A DNA stretch of 15,249 bases from an uncultured Rikenellaceae bacterium. Its GTDB lineage: Bacteria; Bacteroidota; Bacteroidia; Bacteroidales; Rikenellaceae. Made by a program: the position numbers and the translations under genes. Below the pieces are notes generated by a model. That model searched no databases, was not told where the DNA came from, and saw only the letters and a list, made by a program, of their open reading frames with translations. This document shows positions 1-8,321 of this stretch, one piece after another; the stretch's first letter is position 1, and each line of letters opens with the position of its first letter. Location of the stretch: NCBI GenBank assembly GCA_904501625.1, contig CAJGBR010000039.1, positions 1-15,249 of the forward strand, written 5' to 3'.

Positions 1-613
1 GTTCCAGCGGGATATCAAGTTGTCGTGTGAGTGTGTAGCCTCCTGCAGCAATCATTTCTACACTATCAACTACGACATCTGCTCCGAGAGTCATCAGTCT
101 GTCGTGCAGAGTCTCAAGTGTATCATCGTCACCGATAGGAGTTTCGCGTTGCATCAGAATGTCTCCCGTATCAATCGTGTGGTTAAGGAAGAATGTTGTA
201 ACACCACTTTTGTTGTCGCCATTGATTATGGCGTGGTTTATCGGAGCTGCTCCTCGATATTGCGGCAATAGTGAGGCGTGAAGGTTAATTGTTCCTAATC
301 GAGGCAGAGCCCATACGACTTCCGGTAACATTCGGAACGCAATGATAATCCCTAAGTCCGGAGCAAGTTCTCGTAGTTGGTTTATGAATTGTTCATCTTT
401 TAATTTTTGGGGTTGCAGAACGGGTAGTCCTACCTCGAGAGCATATTGTTTGACTGCACTCTGTTGAATTTTCAGACCTCGTCCCGATGGCTTATCGGGC
501 ATTGTGACTACACCCACAATGTTATATCCCCCTTCGACCAGACGTCGCAGTGGTTCGACTGCAAAGTCAGGGGTACCCATATATACTATTCTGAGTTTTT
601 GACCGCTTGTCAT
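1..613 (-). CDS. fmt: Methionyl-tRNA formyltransferase, N-terminal 204 residues (3' end beyond window)
   Basis: Fmt transfers a formyl group from 10-formyltetrahydrofolate to Met-tRNA(fMet) in the cytoplasm, making the initiator tRNA. The visible 204 residues cover most of the N-terminal formyltransferase fold. They include MGTPDFAV (12-19), FRMLPEVVW (93-101) and the active-site block NLHASLLPQYRGAAPIN (110-126), whose Asn110 and His112 match the catalytic Asn and His of the family. IDTGD (147-151) carries the conserved Asp149. The C-terminal tRNA-binding domain lies beyond base 1, so completeness cannot be judged. The start is the ATG at 613-611, giving MTSGQKLRIVYMGTPDF; the Met at residue 12 is too close to the fold to be a better start. 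A hairpin terminator separates it from upstream ribBA, so it probably has its own promoter, but I see no convincing one. Confidence 0.95.
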   Translation of the reverse strand, partial: MTSGQKLRIVYMGTPDFAVEPLRRLVEGGYNIVGVVTMPDKPSGRGLKIQQSAVKQYALEVGLPVLQPQKLKDEQFINQLRELAPDLGIIIAFRMLPEVVWALPRLGTINLHASLLPQYRGAAPINHAIINGDNKSGVTTFFLNHTIDTGDILMQRETPIGDDDTLETLHDRLMTLGADVVVDSVEMIAAGGYTLTRQLDIPLE

Positions 614-633
614 TGCTGATTATATTTTAAAGA

Positions 634-664
634 ATAGTCCCTAACGTTATGCCGTAGGGACTAT
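634..664 (-). terminator. Hairpin terminator between ribBA and fmt
   Basis: A perfect 10-bp inverted repeat (634-643 with 655-664, arms ATAGTCCCTA / TAGGGACTAT) encloses an 11-base loop. Read on the minus strand it lies 28 bases past the ribBA stop and is followed by TCTTTAAAATATAA, a moderately T-rich tail. It is best read as the intrinsic terminator of the ribBA operon. The weak T tract means some readthrough into fmt is possible. Confidence 0.7.
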
Positions 665-691
665 CTGTGATTTGACATTAATATCCAAGGG

Positions 692-1927
692 TTATTCTTT
701 GTGGAACAGTCCGAGTTTGTGACCCATCAGACGTTCTTTAGTTTCGAGGTAGTGTTCGTTGTGTTTATTCGGAGCAATTACGATGGGAATATTCTCAACG
801 ATTTTAAGTCCATAACCTTCAAGACCTGCCTTTTTCTGAGGATTATTTGTCATCAATCGAATATTTCTGATTCCGATTTCTCTCAGAATGCTGGCACCGA
901 CTCCGTAGTCACGTTCATCAACTTTAAAGCCGAGTTTTAGATTGGCATCGGCTGTATTGTATCCGTTTTCTTGCAGTTTATATGCATTGATCTTATTGAA
1001 TAAACCGATACCTCTACCCTCCTGACTCAGATATACGACTGCACCTCGACCTTCTTTTTCAATCATACTCATTGCCTCGTGTAGCTGTGAGCCGCAGTCG
1101 CAACGATACGAGCCGAATACATCGCCAGTCAGACAAGATGAGTGCATTCTTACCAATACGGGTTCATCTTCTTTCCATTCGCCTTTAATGAGGGCTACGT
1201 GTTCGAGTCCGTTACTTTTCTGCATAAACGGAATCATTTTGAAGTCACCCCATTGAGTCGGCATATTAACACAGGCTCCGCGCTCGACAATAGATTCGCT
1301 TTTGAGTCTGTATGCGATGAGGTCTGCGATAGATATTATTTTCAGATTGAATTTATCGGCAATCTCTTTGAGTTGAGGTAGACGTGCCATTTCGCCATCT
1401 TCCTTTTTGATTTCGATCAGAGCTCCTCCGGCCTTCAGACCTGCAAGTTTAGCCAGGTCAACTACGGCTTCGGTGTGGCCGGGACGGCGGAGTACACCAC
1501 GTTCGCGGGCTGCCAATGGGAAGACGTGTCCCGGACGACCCAGGTCCTCTGGTTTGGTATTATCGTCAACTAGGGCACGAATCGTAGCTGCACGATCGTG
1601 TGCTGAGATCCCTGTTGTACAACCATCACCCAGCAGATCTACGGATATTGTGAACGGAGTTCCGTGCAAAGAGGTGTTGCTTGTGACCATCATTGGGAGA
1701 TCCAACTTGCCACAGAGTTCAGGACTGAGTGGTGCACACAACAATCCTCTGCCGTGAGTCTCCATAAAGTTTACGATTTCCGGAGTAATTTTTTCTGCGG
1801 CTACAATGAAATCGCCCTCATTTTCACGATCTTCATCATCTACTACGATGACCACTTCACCCTTTCCGATTGCTTCGATAGCCTCGGCAATGGTATTTAA
1901 CGGACGTTCATTTTTTTCTGTTATCAT
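692..1927 (-). CDS. ribBA: Bifunctional 3,4-dihydroxy-2-butanone-4-phosphate synthase / GTP cyclohydrolase II
   Basis: RibBA supplies both precursors of riboflavin: the RibB half converts ribulose 5-phosphate to dihydroxybutanone phosphate plus formate, and the RibA half opens GTP to a diaminopyrimidine. At 411 residues it has the full fused length. RibB half (about 8-210): the acidic metal site DDEDRENEGD (30-39), AHDRAATIR (109-117), RPGHVFPL (131-138) and GHTEA (150-154). RibA half (about 215-405): HSSCLTGD then RCDCGSQ, giving zinc ligands Cys265, Cys276 and Cys278, followed by QEGRGIGL (302-309) and RLMTNNPQKK (357-366). The ATG lies inside the 3' end of the upstream LptF/G-type permease gene, overlapping it by 20 bases, which suggests cotranscription and coupled translation. 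No leader exists where an FMN riboswitch could sit. The ligand Cys of RibB seen in E. coli (VLCEL) is Ile here (ALIEI, 169-173); I believe this position varies in the phylum. Confidence 0.97.
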   Translation of the reverse strand: MITEKNERPLNTIAEAIEAIGKGEVVIVVDDEDRENEGDFIVAAEKITPEIVNFMETHGRGLLCAPLSPELCGKLDLPMMVTSNTSLHGTPFTISVDLLGDGCTTGISAHDRAATIRALVDDNTKPEDLGRPGHVFPLAARERGVLRRPGHTEAVVDLAKLAGLKAGGALIEIKKEDGEMARLPQLKEIADKFNLKIISIADLIAYRLKSESIVERGACVNMPTQWGDFKMIPFMQKSNGLEHVALIKGEWKEDEPVLVRMHSSCLTGDVFGSYRCDCGSQLHEAMSMIEKEGRGAVVYLSQEGRGIGLFNKINAYKLQENGYNTADANLKLGFKVDERDYGVGASILREIGIRNIRLMTNNPQKKAGLEGYGLKIVENIPIVIAPNKHNEHYLETKERLMGHKLGLFHKE

Positions 1928-3371
1928 AATATTGTTTTACTTTGTTATACTTGTTTAGAATCAGAGTTTTTGCTCTGAGAATATGTTTCAAATACCATTC
2001 GGTATTGAGTAATCCCGAGTCAGTTGATGCCTTGTAAAGCAGGAACACTGCTATGGGAAGCAGTACGAATGACGACAGCCAGGTCCCGATGAATGGGTGT
2101 GTTGAGCCCTCTTTTGCCATTTTTTCACCACTAATCATAAGGATATAGTAGATGATGAAGAATGCAAAAGAGATTACGAAAGGCATACCCATACCGCCTT
2201 TTCGTATGATTGCACCAAGTGACGAGCCGATCAGAAAGAATATGAACACTGAAACGGGTAGTGCAAATTTGCTGAAAAATTCGATTTGGTCTTTGTAGAG
2301 AACTTGTAGTTTCTCTTTGAGGGAGGATTCATCGAATGTCATTCGTGATGATGAACTTGAAGCCAGAGATATGGCGTGTTCCATCATTTCATATTTTTTT
2401 CGAAAATCTGATATGTTTGTTATTGAGTCACTTATATTGATCGAATGGACCGTTTTTGTGCTGTCGTTAGTAGTGCCTTTAGACTGAAACAGATTATTGT
2501 TGATGATGTCATCATTCAGCGAGTAGACCTCGGTGTCGACCTCTTTTTGCAGCGAATCAATTTCTATACTTAGTTCATCTACGCGTTTGGTTGATGCATT
2601 GGTGAATGTTGATGCATCTGAACGTTCGAAATTAAATCCTTCGAGGGCAATCATTGCCTTCTGAACATCAAAGAAATGGTGTCTGAGATTACTTTCCGAG
2701 TACCACGAATTGCTGCGATTTTGTTCATAGTTTTCTCCGTTAAACAATGTGACCATCAAAAATCGTTTATCGTCAGAGAGGTTAATATAACCCGAGTCGG
2801 CAATAATTGTAGTCATCTGACCATTGTTATTTCGAGTGTCGTAAATCAGTACGTTATGTAGCAATTTTGTTTTGCGGTCCTGATGTTCAACACGGATAGA
2901 CATATCTTCGATTCCGTTAAAGAAAATTCCGTCATCAAATTCGAGTGCCTGTTTTTGCTGTCGAATGTCATAGATAATGGCGGTCATCTTCTTGTAGGAG
3001 TATGGCACAAGGTTGTTTGCTGCAAAGAAACTTGCCACCGAGATGATAAACGTTACAATCATCAGAGGTCTGAGGATTCGACTGAGGGATATGCCTGCTG
3101 CCTTGAGGGCTAGCAATTCATAATTTTCTCCCATATTGCCAATGGCCATCAGTGATGAGAACAACGTCGAGAGAGGCAATGCCATCGGGATAGTCGTCAT
3201 AACGGCATAACCCATAAGCTCGAAAATGACACCGATTGTCAGACCTTTACCTACGAGTTCGTCAATCCACCTCCACATAAAGTTCATCAACAGAATGAAC
3301 GATACGATGAAAAAGGCCATAAACATTGGCCCTAAGTAGGATTTCAGCATTAGCAAATGTACCTTCTTCAT
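1908..3371 (-). CDS. LptF/LptG (YjgP/YjgQ) family permease, lipopolysaccharide export
   Basis: LptF and LptG are the inner-membrane subunits of the LptB2FG transporter, which pulls lipopolysaccharide out of the membrane towards the LptC/LptA bridge. The 487 residues show the family layout. Three membrane segments sit near 14-33, 52-75 and 100-120, with a cytoplasmic coupling stretch (NMGENYELLALKAAGIS, 79-95). A large periplasmic domain (about 122-362) contains a polar, Ser/Asn/Asp-rich part at 280-350. Three more membrane segments lie near 363-388, 396-415 and 425-446. The long periplasmic insert resembles the longer of the two LptF/G-type proteins common in Bacteroidales. I cannot assign F or G, so no symbol is given. 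The ATG at 3371 lies 23 bases after a good promoter box. The gene lies between a metal permease gene and ribBA, neither linked to envelope assembly. Confidence 0.9.
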   Translation of the reverse strand: MKKVHLLMLKSYLGPMFMAFFIVSFILLMNFMWRWIDELVGKGLTIGVIFELMGYAVMTTIPMALPLSTLFSSLMAIGNMGENYELLALKAAGISLSRILRPLMIVTFIISVASFFAANNLVPYSYKKMTAIIYDIRQQKQALEFDDGIFFNGIEDMSIRVEHQDRKTKLLHNVLIYDTRNNNGQMTTIIADSGYINLSDDKRFLMVTLFNGENYEQNRSNSWYSESNLRHHFFDVQKAMIALEGFNFERSDASTFTNASTKRVDELSIEIDSLQKEVDTEVYSLNDDIINNNLFQSKGTTNDSTKTVHSINISDSITNISDFRKKYEMMEHAISLASSSSSRMTFDESSLKEKLQVLYKDQIEFFSKFALPVSVFIFFLIGSSLGAIIRKGGMGMPFVISFAFFIIYYILMISGEKMAKEGSTHPFIGTWLSSFVLLPIAVFLLYKASTDSGLLNTEWYLKHILRAKTLILNKYNKVKQYYDNRKK

Positions 3372-3394
3372 CTGTGGTTTGAATTTTTAGCGTA

Positions 3395-3425
3395 CAAAGT
3401 TAACGATTTTTAATTATGCGTGCAA
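3395..3425 (-). promoter_or_regulatory. Bacteroidota-type promoter for the LptF/G-type permease and ribBA
   Basis: On the minus strand, TAACTTTG (3402-3395) fits the phylum's -7 consensus TAnnTTTG. It is preceded by TTG (3425-3423) after a 20-base spacer, fitting the -33 element. Transcription would start about 15-18 bases before the ATG at 3371. The box overlaps the stop codon of the upstream metal permease (3402-3400), so it is internal to the gene cluster. Confidence 0.55.
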
Positions 3426-4218
3426 CAACTTTCGCGATAATCAGAAGTGTTGCCAGAATAAAAATCGTAGAAGCACCTGATGGTATGTCTGTCGAGTAAC
3501 TGAACCAAAGTCCTAAAATAGTGCCGGAAGTTGCAACAATGCAGGAGCCGATTGCCAGACGATTGAATCGTTTTGAAAATGAATTAACGATTGCTACGGG
3601 AATTGTTAGCAGTGATATCAGCATAACTATGCCGATGACTCTGATGCTGAGAACGATTGTTGCAGCCACCATCATCATCATTACGTAGTTGACCATTGTC
3701 ACGGGAATATTCTGACTCTCGGCATAATTTCTGTCGAATGCTACGAACATAATCTTTCGGTGAAACAATGTAAAAATCAGAAGTAATACGACATCTAGCA
3801 GAGCTATTGCTATGAGGTCTGAACTTGTGACTGACAGTACATTGCCGAATAGAAAACTCATTAGATTTGGGGCATATCCGGGAGTCATATAAATGAAAAT
3901 GATACCGATAGCCATACCTAATGACCACAACATTCCGATGACCGAATCTTCTCTGATTTTTCCCTTTTGAGAGAGCAGTTCAATGCCAACTCCAGCCAGC
4001 AACGAAAAACCGAAAGCTCCCCAAAGAGGATTGATTCCGAGATAGTATGCGATGCCGATTCCTCCGAATGAAGCGTGCGTAATTCCACCGCTGAGAAATA
4101 CCAATCTGCGACAGACAATATAAGTTCCGATTAATCCGCAGGCTATTCCCGAAAGCAGAGATGCCAACAAGGCATTGCTCAGAAAGTCATATTTTAGTAT
4201 TTCTCCGAGAAATTCCAT
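3400..4218 (-). CDS. ABC-3 family metal (zinc/manganese/iron) transporter permease, ZnuB/TroC type
   Basis: Proteins of this family form the membrane channel of high-affinity divalent-metal importers, working with an ATPase and a periplasmic binding protein. The 272 residues are very hydrophobic, with about eight membrane segments. Family marks are the early block RRLVFLSGGITHASFGGIG (37-55), the ATPase-contacting loop near FDRNYAESQNIP (161-172), and DIPSGAS (244-250) before the last membrane segment. The start ATG at 4218 gives MEFLGEILKYDFLSNALLAS, a normal family N-terminus, 44 bases after the prfC stop. Neither the ATPase nor the binding-protein gene is in the window: upstream is prfC and downstream is the LptF/G-type gene. 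The metal cannot be told from sequence, so no symbol is given. Confidence 0.9.
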   Translation of the reverse strand: MEFLGEILKYDFLSNALLASLLSGIACGLIGTYIVCRRLVFLSGGITHASFGGIGIAYYLGINPLWGAFGFSLLAGVGIELLSQKGKIREDSVIGMLWSLGMAIGIIFIYMTPGYAPNLMSFLFGNVLSVTSSDLIAIALLDVVLLLIFTLFHRKIMFVAFDRNYAESQNIPVTMVNYVMMMMVAATIVLSIRVIGIVMLISLLTIPVAIVNSFSKRFNRLAIGSCIVATSGTILGLWFSYSTDIPSGASTIFILATLLIIAKVVARIIKNR

Positions 4219-4262
4219 TTTATTTTGCTGTCTGATTTATGCAGACAAATTTTGTACAGATT

Positions 4263-5840
4263 TTAGAATTCCGACGAAAATTTGAAATTTATTTCGGGGA
4301 ATTTTTCTATTGCCATATTCAGGGCATATTGAGTTTCTGCCATAAATACATCACGACCGTGTTTGTCGATAGCCATATTCTGCCATTTGCGTTTGATGAA
4401 ATCGTTATAAACGGTCTTGTCGTCACATTCAATCCAGCAGGCTTTATACATTGGCAAAGATTCGTAACGACATTTTGCTCCATATTCGTGTTCGAGACGA
4501 TATTGGATAACGTCAAACTGCAATGCTCCGACCGTGCCGATAATCTTTCGACCATTGCCTCTTGAGGTAAACAATTGAGCTACACCTTCGTCCATAAGTT
4601 GGTCAATACCCTTTGAGAGTTGTTTGAATTTCATTGGGTCGGCATTCTCTATATACCTGAACAGTTCGGGTGCAAATGTCGGTATACCTGTGAATTTTAA
4701 TTGTTCACCTTCGGTAAATGTATCTCCTATTTTGAAAGTTCCGGTATCGTGAAGACCTACAATATCTCCGGGAAACGCTTCATCTACCACTGATTTTTTT
4801 TCTGCAAGGAATGCATTGGGAGATGAGAATTTCATATTTTTCCCGCTACGGACGTGGAGGTATGGTTTGTTACGTTCGAATCGTCCGGAACAGATTTTCA
4901 GAAATGCCAAACGATCGCGGTGATTCGGATCCATATTTGCGTGGATTTTGAATACAAAACCTGTCATTTTGGGTTCGTCGGGCTGAATAGTACGTTGCTC
5001 GGTTGTGGTAGCTCTAGGTGAAGGGGCAATGCGAATAAAACAATCGAGCAACTCTTTGACTCCGAAGTTATTTAAAGCACTACCGAAGAAGACGGGTGCA
5101 AGACGTGCTGCACGATACTCCTCGATTTCAAATTCAGGATAGACTCCATCTACAAGGTCTATGTCTTCAATAAGGCGGTTGTGAAACGGAGCAATATATT
5201 TTTCAAGATCGGGATTGTCGAGTGTAATGTCAATGACCTCTCCGTCAGCCCGTTGTTTATCTTCTGACATAAACAGCGAAAGTTTCTGTTCGTAGATGTT
5301 ATAAACACCTTTGAAAGTTGGTCCCGTACTAATTGGGAATGCCAGCGGTCGGACCTTGATTTTCAACTCTTCTTCGAGTTCGTCCATCAGATCGAACGGA
5401 TCTCGACACGGGCGGTCCAATTTGTTGATGAAAATCATAACAGGAGTCTGACGCATACGACAAACTTCCATTAGTTTACGTGTCTGGGTTTCAACGCCTT
5501 TTGCACCATCAACTACGATAATAACACTGTCTACGGCAGTCAGTGTTCGGTAGGTATCTTCTGCAAAATCATCGTGCCCGGGAGTGTCGAGAATATTGAT
5601 TTTGGTATCCTTGTATTCGAATTCCATTACTGAGGTTGCAACCGAGATTCCTCTTTGACGTTCGATTTCCATAAAGTCTGATGTTGCACCTTTTTTGATT
5701 TTATTCGATTTAACGGCACCTGCCACGTGAATTGCTCCCCCGAAGAGCAGTAATTTCTCTGTCAGTGTTGTTTTTCCGGCATCAGGGTGACTGATAATTG
5801 CGAAAGTTCGTCTTCTGTTAATTTCCTGTTTAAGATCCAT
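4263..5840 (-). CDS. prfC: Peptide chain release factor 3 (RF3), translational GTPase
   Basis: RF3 is a GTPase that removes RF1 or RF2 from the ribosome after peptide release and contributes to post-peptidyl-transfer quality control. The 525 residues match the full family length. GTPase motifs are G1 SHPDAGKTT (17-25), G2 RGISV (63-67), G3 DTPGH (85-89) and G4 NKLD (139-142). The switch region KGATSDFMEIERQRGISV is of RF3 type, not EF-G or LepA type. A beta-barrel domain (about 300-390) and the C-terminal RF3 domain ending in FPEINFKFSSEF follow. The start is ATG at 5840, giving MDLKQEINRRRTFAIISHPD. It lies 48 bases after the nadB stop with no promoter box in between, so cotranscription with nadB is likely. 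No frame damage was seen. Confidence 0.97.
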   Translation of the reverse strand: MDLKQEINRRRTFAIISHPDAGKTTLTEKLLLFGGAIHVAGAVKSNKIKKGATSDFMEIERQRGISVATSVMEFEYKDTKINILDTPGHDDFAEDTYRTLTAVDSVIIVVDGAKGVETQTRKLMEVCRMRQTPVMIFINKLDRPCRDPFDLMDELEEELKIKVRPLAFPISTGPTFKGVYNIYEQKLSLFMSEDKQRADGEVIDITLDNPDLEKYIAPFHNRLIEDIDLVDGVYPEFEIEEYRAARLAPVFFGSALNNFGVKELLDCFIRIAPSPRATTTEQRTIQPDEPKMTGFVFKIHANMDPNHRDRLAFLKICSGRFERNKPYLHVRSGKNMKFSSPNAFLAEKKSVVDEAFPGDIVGLHDTGTFKIGDTFTEGEQLKFTGIPTFAPELFRYIENADPMKFKQLSKGIDQLMDEGVAQLFTSRGNGRKIIGTVGALQFDVIQYRLEHEYGAKCRYESLPMYKACWIECDDKTVYNDFIKRKWQNMAIDKHGRDVFMAETQYALNMAIEKFPEINFKFSSEF

Positions 5841-5888
5841 ATAGGTTTTGTGGTCGAATCTCTGACCGCGATAATTATGATTTATTTA

Positions 5889-7472
5889 CTAAAATTCTTT
5901 AATAGGGTGTGGTTGCGACGGGTAGTCGAGGGTATAGTGCAGACCTACACTTTCTTTCATCTGTCGAGCCTGTTTGATTATTAGGTATGCGACGGCAATC
6001 ATATTTCTCAATTCGCACAGCTCTTTGTTAAGAGTTAGTTTAGAGTACATTTCTTCGGTCTCTTTGTAAATGATTTCCAATCTTCGGTTTGCTCTTTCGA
6101 GTCGCATATCTGAACGGACAATTCCGACGTAATTGCTCATAATCTGCTGCATCTCTTTGTAGTTTTGCGTAATTAGCACCATCTCGTCGGGCAATGTAGT
6201 ACCCTCGTAGTCCCAAGCTGGAATATTCTCACAAAGAGTCAGTGATTCTAGTTGGGAGATGGCGTGTTTTGCTGCAAAATCTGCGTAAACGATTGCCTCA
6301 CTCAGTGAATTCGAAGCTAGACGGTTTGCTCCGTGCAGACCAGTACAAGATGTCTCTCCAAGTGCATAGAGTCGGTTGATGGTAGTCTTTCCATTATAGT
6401 CGACTTTTACACCTCCGCAACAGTAGTGTGCTGCCGGTACCACTGGTATCATCTCTTGAGTAATATCTATTCCGATTGACAGACATTTCTGGTAGATGTT
6501 TGGAAAGTGGTTTATCAACTTTTGTGGATCGGTATGACGGGCGTCAAGGTATACGAAATCGTCACCTCGAACCTTCATTTCGTTGTCGATGCTGCGTGCA
6601 ACTATATCTCTCGGAGCAAGTGACCCCATCGGGTGGTATTTCTCCATAAATGTATTTCCGTCTTTGGTTTTGAGAATTGCACCAAAACCACGCATCGCTT
6701 CTGTTATCAGGAATGAAGGCCTTTCTCCTGGATTATATAACGAGGTCGGGTGGAATTGTATGAATTCCATATTTTCGATAACACCCTTTGCACGGTGAAC
6801 CATTGCGATGCCATCACCTGTTGCTACATTCGGATTGGTTGTTGTATGGTATATATTACCAATTCCGCCTGTTGCCACTACGGTCACCTTGGACAGAATG
6901 GTCATTACTTTGTTTTTCTTGAGATTGAGAACATACGCACCATAACATTCGATGTTAGGCGTACTCTTCTTTACGAGTTGTCCGAGGTGGTGTTGTGTTA
7001 GCAGGTCGACTGCGAAATGGTATTCGAGAATCTCGATGTTCTGATGTTTTTTCACCTGAGATACAATCGAGTGTTCGATTTCGTAGCCTGTATTGTCCTG
7101 ATGGTGCAGAATTCGATGGCGAGTATGTCCACCTTCGCGAGCAAGTTCGTATTTGCCACCAGCCTCTTTGTCGAATCTGACTCCCCATTCGACGAGTTGT
7201 TTGATCTGTGACGGAGCATTTTTTACCACAAGTTCAACAACTTTGGGGTCATTGATGCCGGCTCCGCACACCAGCGTGTCTTTGATGTGCTGGTCGAAAG
7301 AGTCAGGTTCGTAGGTTACAGATGCAATACCACCTTGTGCGAAATTGGTATTACTTTCACATATTTCGGACTTGGTAACAATTATTACCTTTCCGTGTGC
7401 AGCGGCTTTCAGTGCAAAACTGAGACCTGCGATGCCACTGCCGATTACAAGAAAATCGCATTTAAGTTCCAT
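5889..7472 (-). CDS. nadB: L-aspartate oxidase, quinolinate/NAD synthesis
   Basis: NadB oxidises L-aspartate to iminoaspartate, which NadA condenses with dihydroxyacetone phosphate to quinolinate, the first step of de novo NAD synthesis. It is a cytoplasmic flavoprotein able to use fumarate as acceptor, which suits an anaerobe. The 527 residues carry the FAD-binding VIGSGIAGLSFAL (9-21), NFAQGGIA (43-50), REGGHTRHRILHH (112-124), VVATGGIG (198-205), QFHPTSLY (239-246), TEAMRGFGA (257-265) and GETSCTGLHGANRLASNSL (372-390). The EGGHTRHRI block and TSCTGLHGANRLA favour NadB over the related succinate dehydrogenase and fumarate reductase flavoproteins. Its ATG (7472-7470) overlaps the lysozyme gene's TAA by one base (TAATG), implying coupled translation. 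nadA and nadC are not in the window. Confidence 0.96.
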   Translation of the reverse strand: MELKCDFLVIGSGIAGLSFALKAAAHGKVIIVTKSEICESNTNFAQGGIASVTYEPDSFDQHIKDTLVCGAGINDPKVVELVVKNAPSQIKQLVEWGVRFDKEAGGKYELAREGGHTRHRILHHQDNTGYEIEHSIVSQVKKHQNIEILEYHFAVDLLTQHHLGQLVKKSTPNIECYGAYVLNLKKNKVMTILSKVTVVATGGIGNIYHTTTNPNVATGDGIAMVHRAKGVIENMEFIQFHPTSLYNPGERPSFLITEAMRGFGAILKTKDGNTFMEKYHPMGSLAPRDIVARSIDNEMKVRGDDFVYLDARHTDPQKLINHFPNIYQKCLSIGIDITQEMIPVVPAAHYCCGGVKVDYNGKTTINRLYALGETSCTGLHGANRLASNSLSEAIVYADFAAKHAISQLESLTLCENIPAWDYEGTTLPDEMVLITQNYKEMQQIMSNYVGIVRSDMRLERANRRLEIIYKETEEMYSKLTLNKELCELRNMIAVAYLIIKQARQMKESVGLHYTLDYPSQPHPIKEF

Positions 7473-8161
7473 TACCTTAATACTAATTTTTTAAGGTCGT
7501 CTTGTGAACCGTCGAATACGTTTCGGTCGATGGTTCCCGAGATGCCTTTAATACGATGATTATCTGTATGTTGCCAGATTAACCATTTGACGGAAGGTTC
7601 GCCTCTGTAGTCAGCAATCCATAGTACATACTCGTCTTCAGGAAAATCTTTTTTTAAATATTTTTCGTAAAAATTTGATGAACAATATATTATCGGATAT
7701 ACTCCATAGTAACTTCTGATTTTTTTGCAGAAAGCTTTAGCCTGTTTTATCATCCAGTCCTGATCTTTGAAAAAGCGGTGTGGTTCGATGTCGAGAACTG
7801 GAGTCAAATCGCCTTTTTTTAATTTGGCAGTTTTGATGAAATTTAGAGCTTGTTCTTTTCCATCGGTTCTATGCCCGAAGAAATGGTATGCTCCGCAGAG
7901 AATATTTCTTTTGTTCAACTCTTGTTTTCGGGTGTTGTATGTCGGGTCGACAATCAGAGTTCCCTCGGTAGCCTTGAGGAATACAAACGAAATTTGATTA
8001 TTATCAATCAGTTTGTCCCAATTTACTGAACGTTGATGTTTAGAGAGGTCGATGCCCCATATTTCGAATTGGTCTGAAGATCGGTTGCTTTTGTGACTGC
8101 AACCGACAAGCACGATACTCGCAATGAGCAATATTATGGTATGGACCTTAAAACGTCTCAT
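7472..8161 (-). CDS. GH25-family lysozyme-like lipoprotein (N-acetylmuramidase)
   Basis: GH25 enzymes cleave the N-acetylmuramic acid to N-acetylglucosamine bond of peptidoglycan. The 229-residue product starts with a lipoprotein signal: basic MRRFK, a hydrophobic stretch, then LVGC (18-21), so Cys21 should be lipidated. The GH25 barrel follows: WGIDLSKHQ (35-43), FVFLKATEG (59-67), GAYHFF (90-95), catalytic PVLDIE (121-126, Asp124 and Glu126), IYCSSNFYEKYL (158-169), LWIADY (180-185) and WQHTDN with IDRNVFDG (211-218). Predicted catalytic acids are present. The open frame extends three codons upstream to a TTG (8170), but the ATG at 8161 gives the correct signal peptide and is preferred. It is first in the minus-strand block, overlapping nadB by one base. 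No immunity or secretion genes adjoin it, so cell-wall turnover is more likely than attack on other cells; this is inference. Confidence 0.9.
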   Translation of the reverse strand: MRRFKVHTIILLIASIVLVGCSHKSNRSSDQFEIWGIDLSKHQRSVNWDKLIDNNQISFVFLKATEGTLIVDPTYNTRKQELNKRNILCGAYHFFGHRTDGKEQALNFIKTAKLKKGDLTPVLDIEPHRFFKDQDWMIKQAKAFCKKIRSYYGVYPIIYCSSNFYEKYLKKDFPEDEYVLWIADYRGEPSVKWLIWQHTDNHRIKGISGTIDRNVFDGSQDDLKKLVLR

Positions 8162-8181
8162 TAAAATCAAATTCCAAAGTG

Positions 8182-8189
8182 CAAAGTTA
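8182..8189 (-). promoter_or_regulatory. Probable -7 promoter box for the lysozyme-nadB-prfC block
   Basis: On the minus strand TAACTTTG (8189-8182) matches TAnnTTTG and is identical to the box before the LptF/G-type gene. It lies 20 bases before the ATG at 8161. The -33 element is poor: TTTC, not TTTG, at about the right distance. The rest of the divergent region 8162-8321 is very A/T-rich and I see no clear operator in it, nor an exact plus-strand box for the gene at 8322. Confidence 0.45.
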
Positions 8190-8321
8190 CTAAATCATTG
8201 CTATAACTGAAATATTTTAGAGAAAAAAGGTTGAATTTATTCATATAATTTGCATCGATTTTTTGAGTTTGGGTTGTGATTTGTATGATTATTGAGTGAT
8301 TGTGATTAAAATTTTAATGCT

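Noticed and set aside
1407..1757. 116-residue plus-strand open frame opposite ribBA
   Set aside because: Its Arg/Ser/Pro-rich product is what antisense reading of the ribBA coding frame gives; there is no ribosome-binding or promoter signal.
4229..4247. Hairpin TGTCTG/CAGACA between prfC and the metal permease gene
   Set aside because: Only 6 bp with no T tract on the minus strand, so it is not a convincing terminator; chance is likely.
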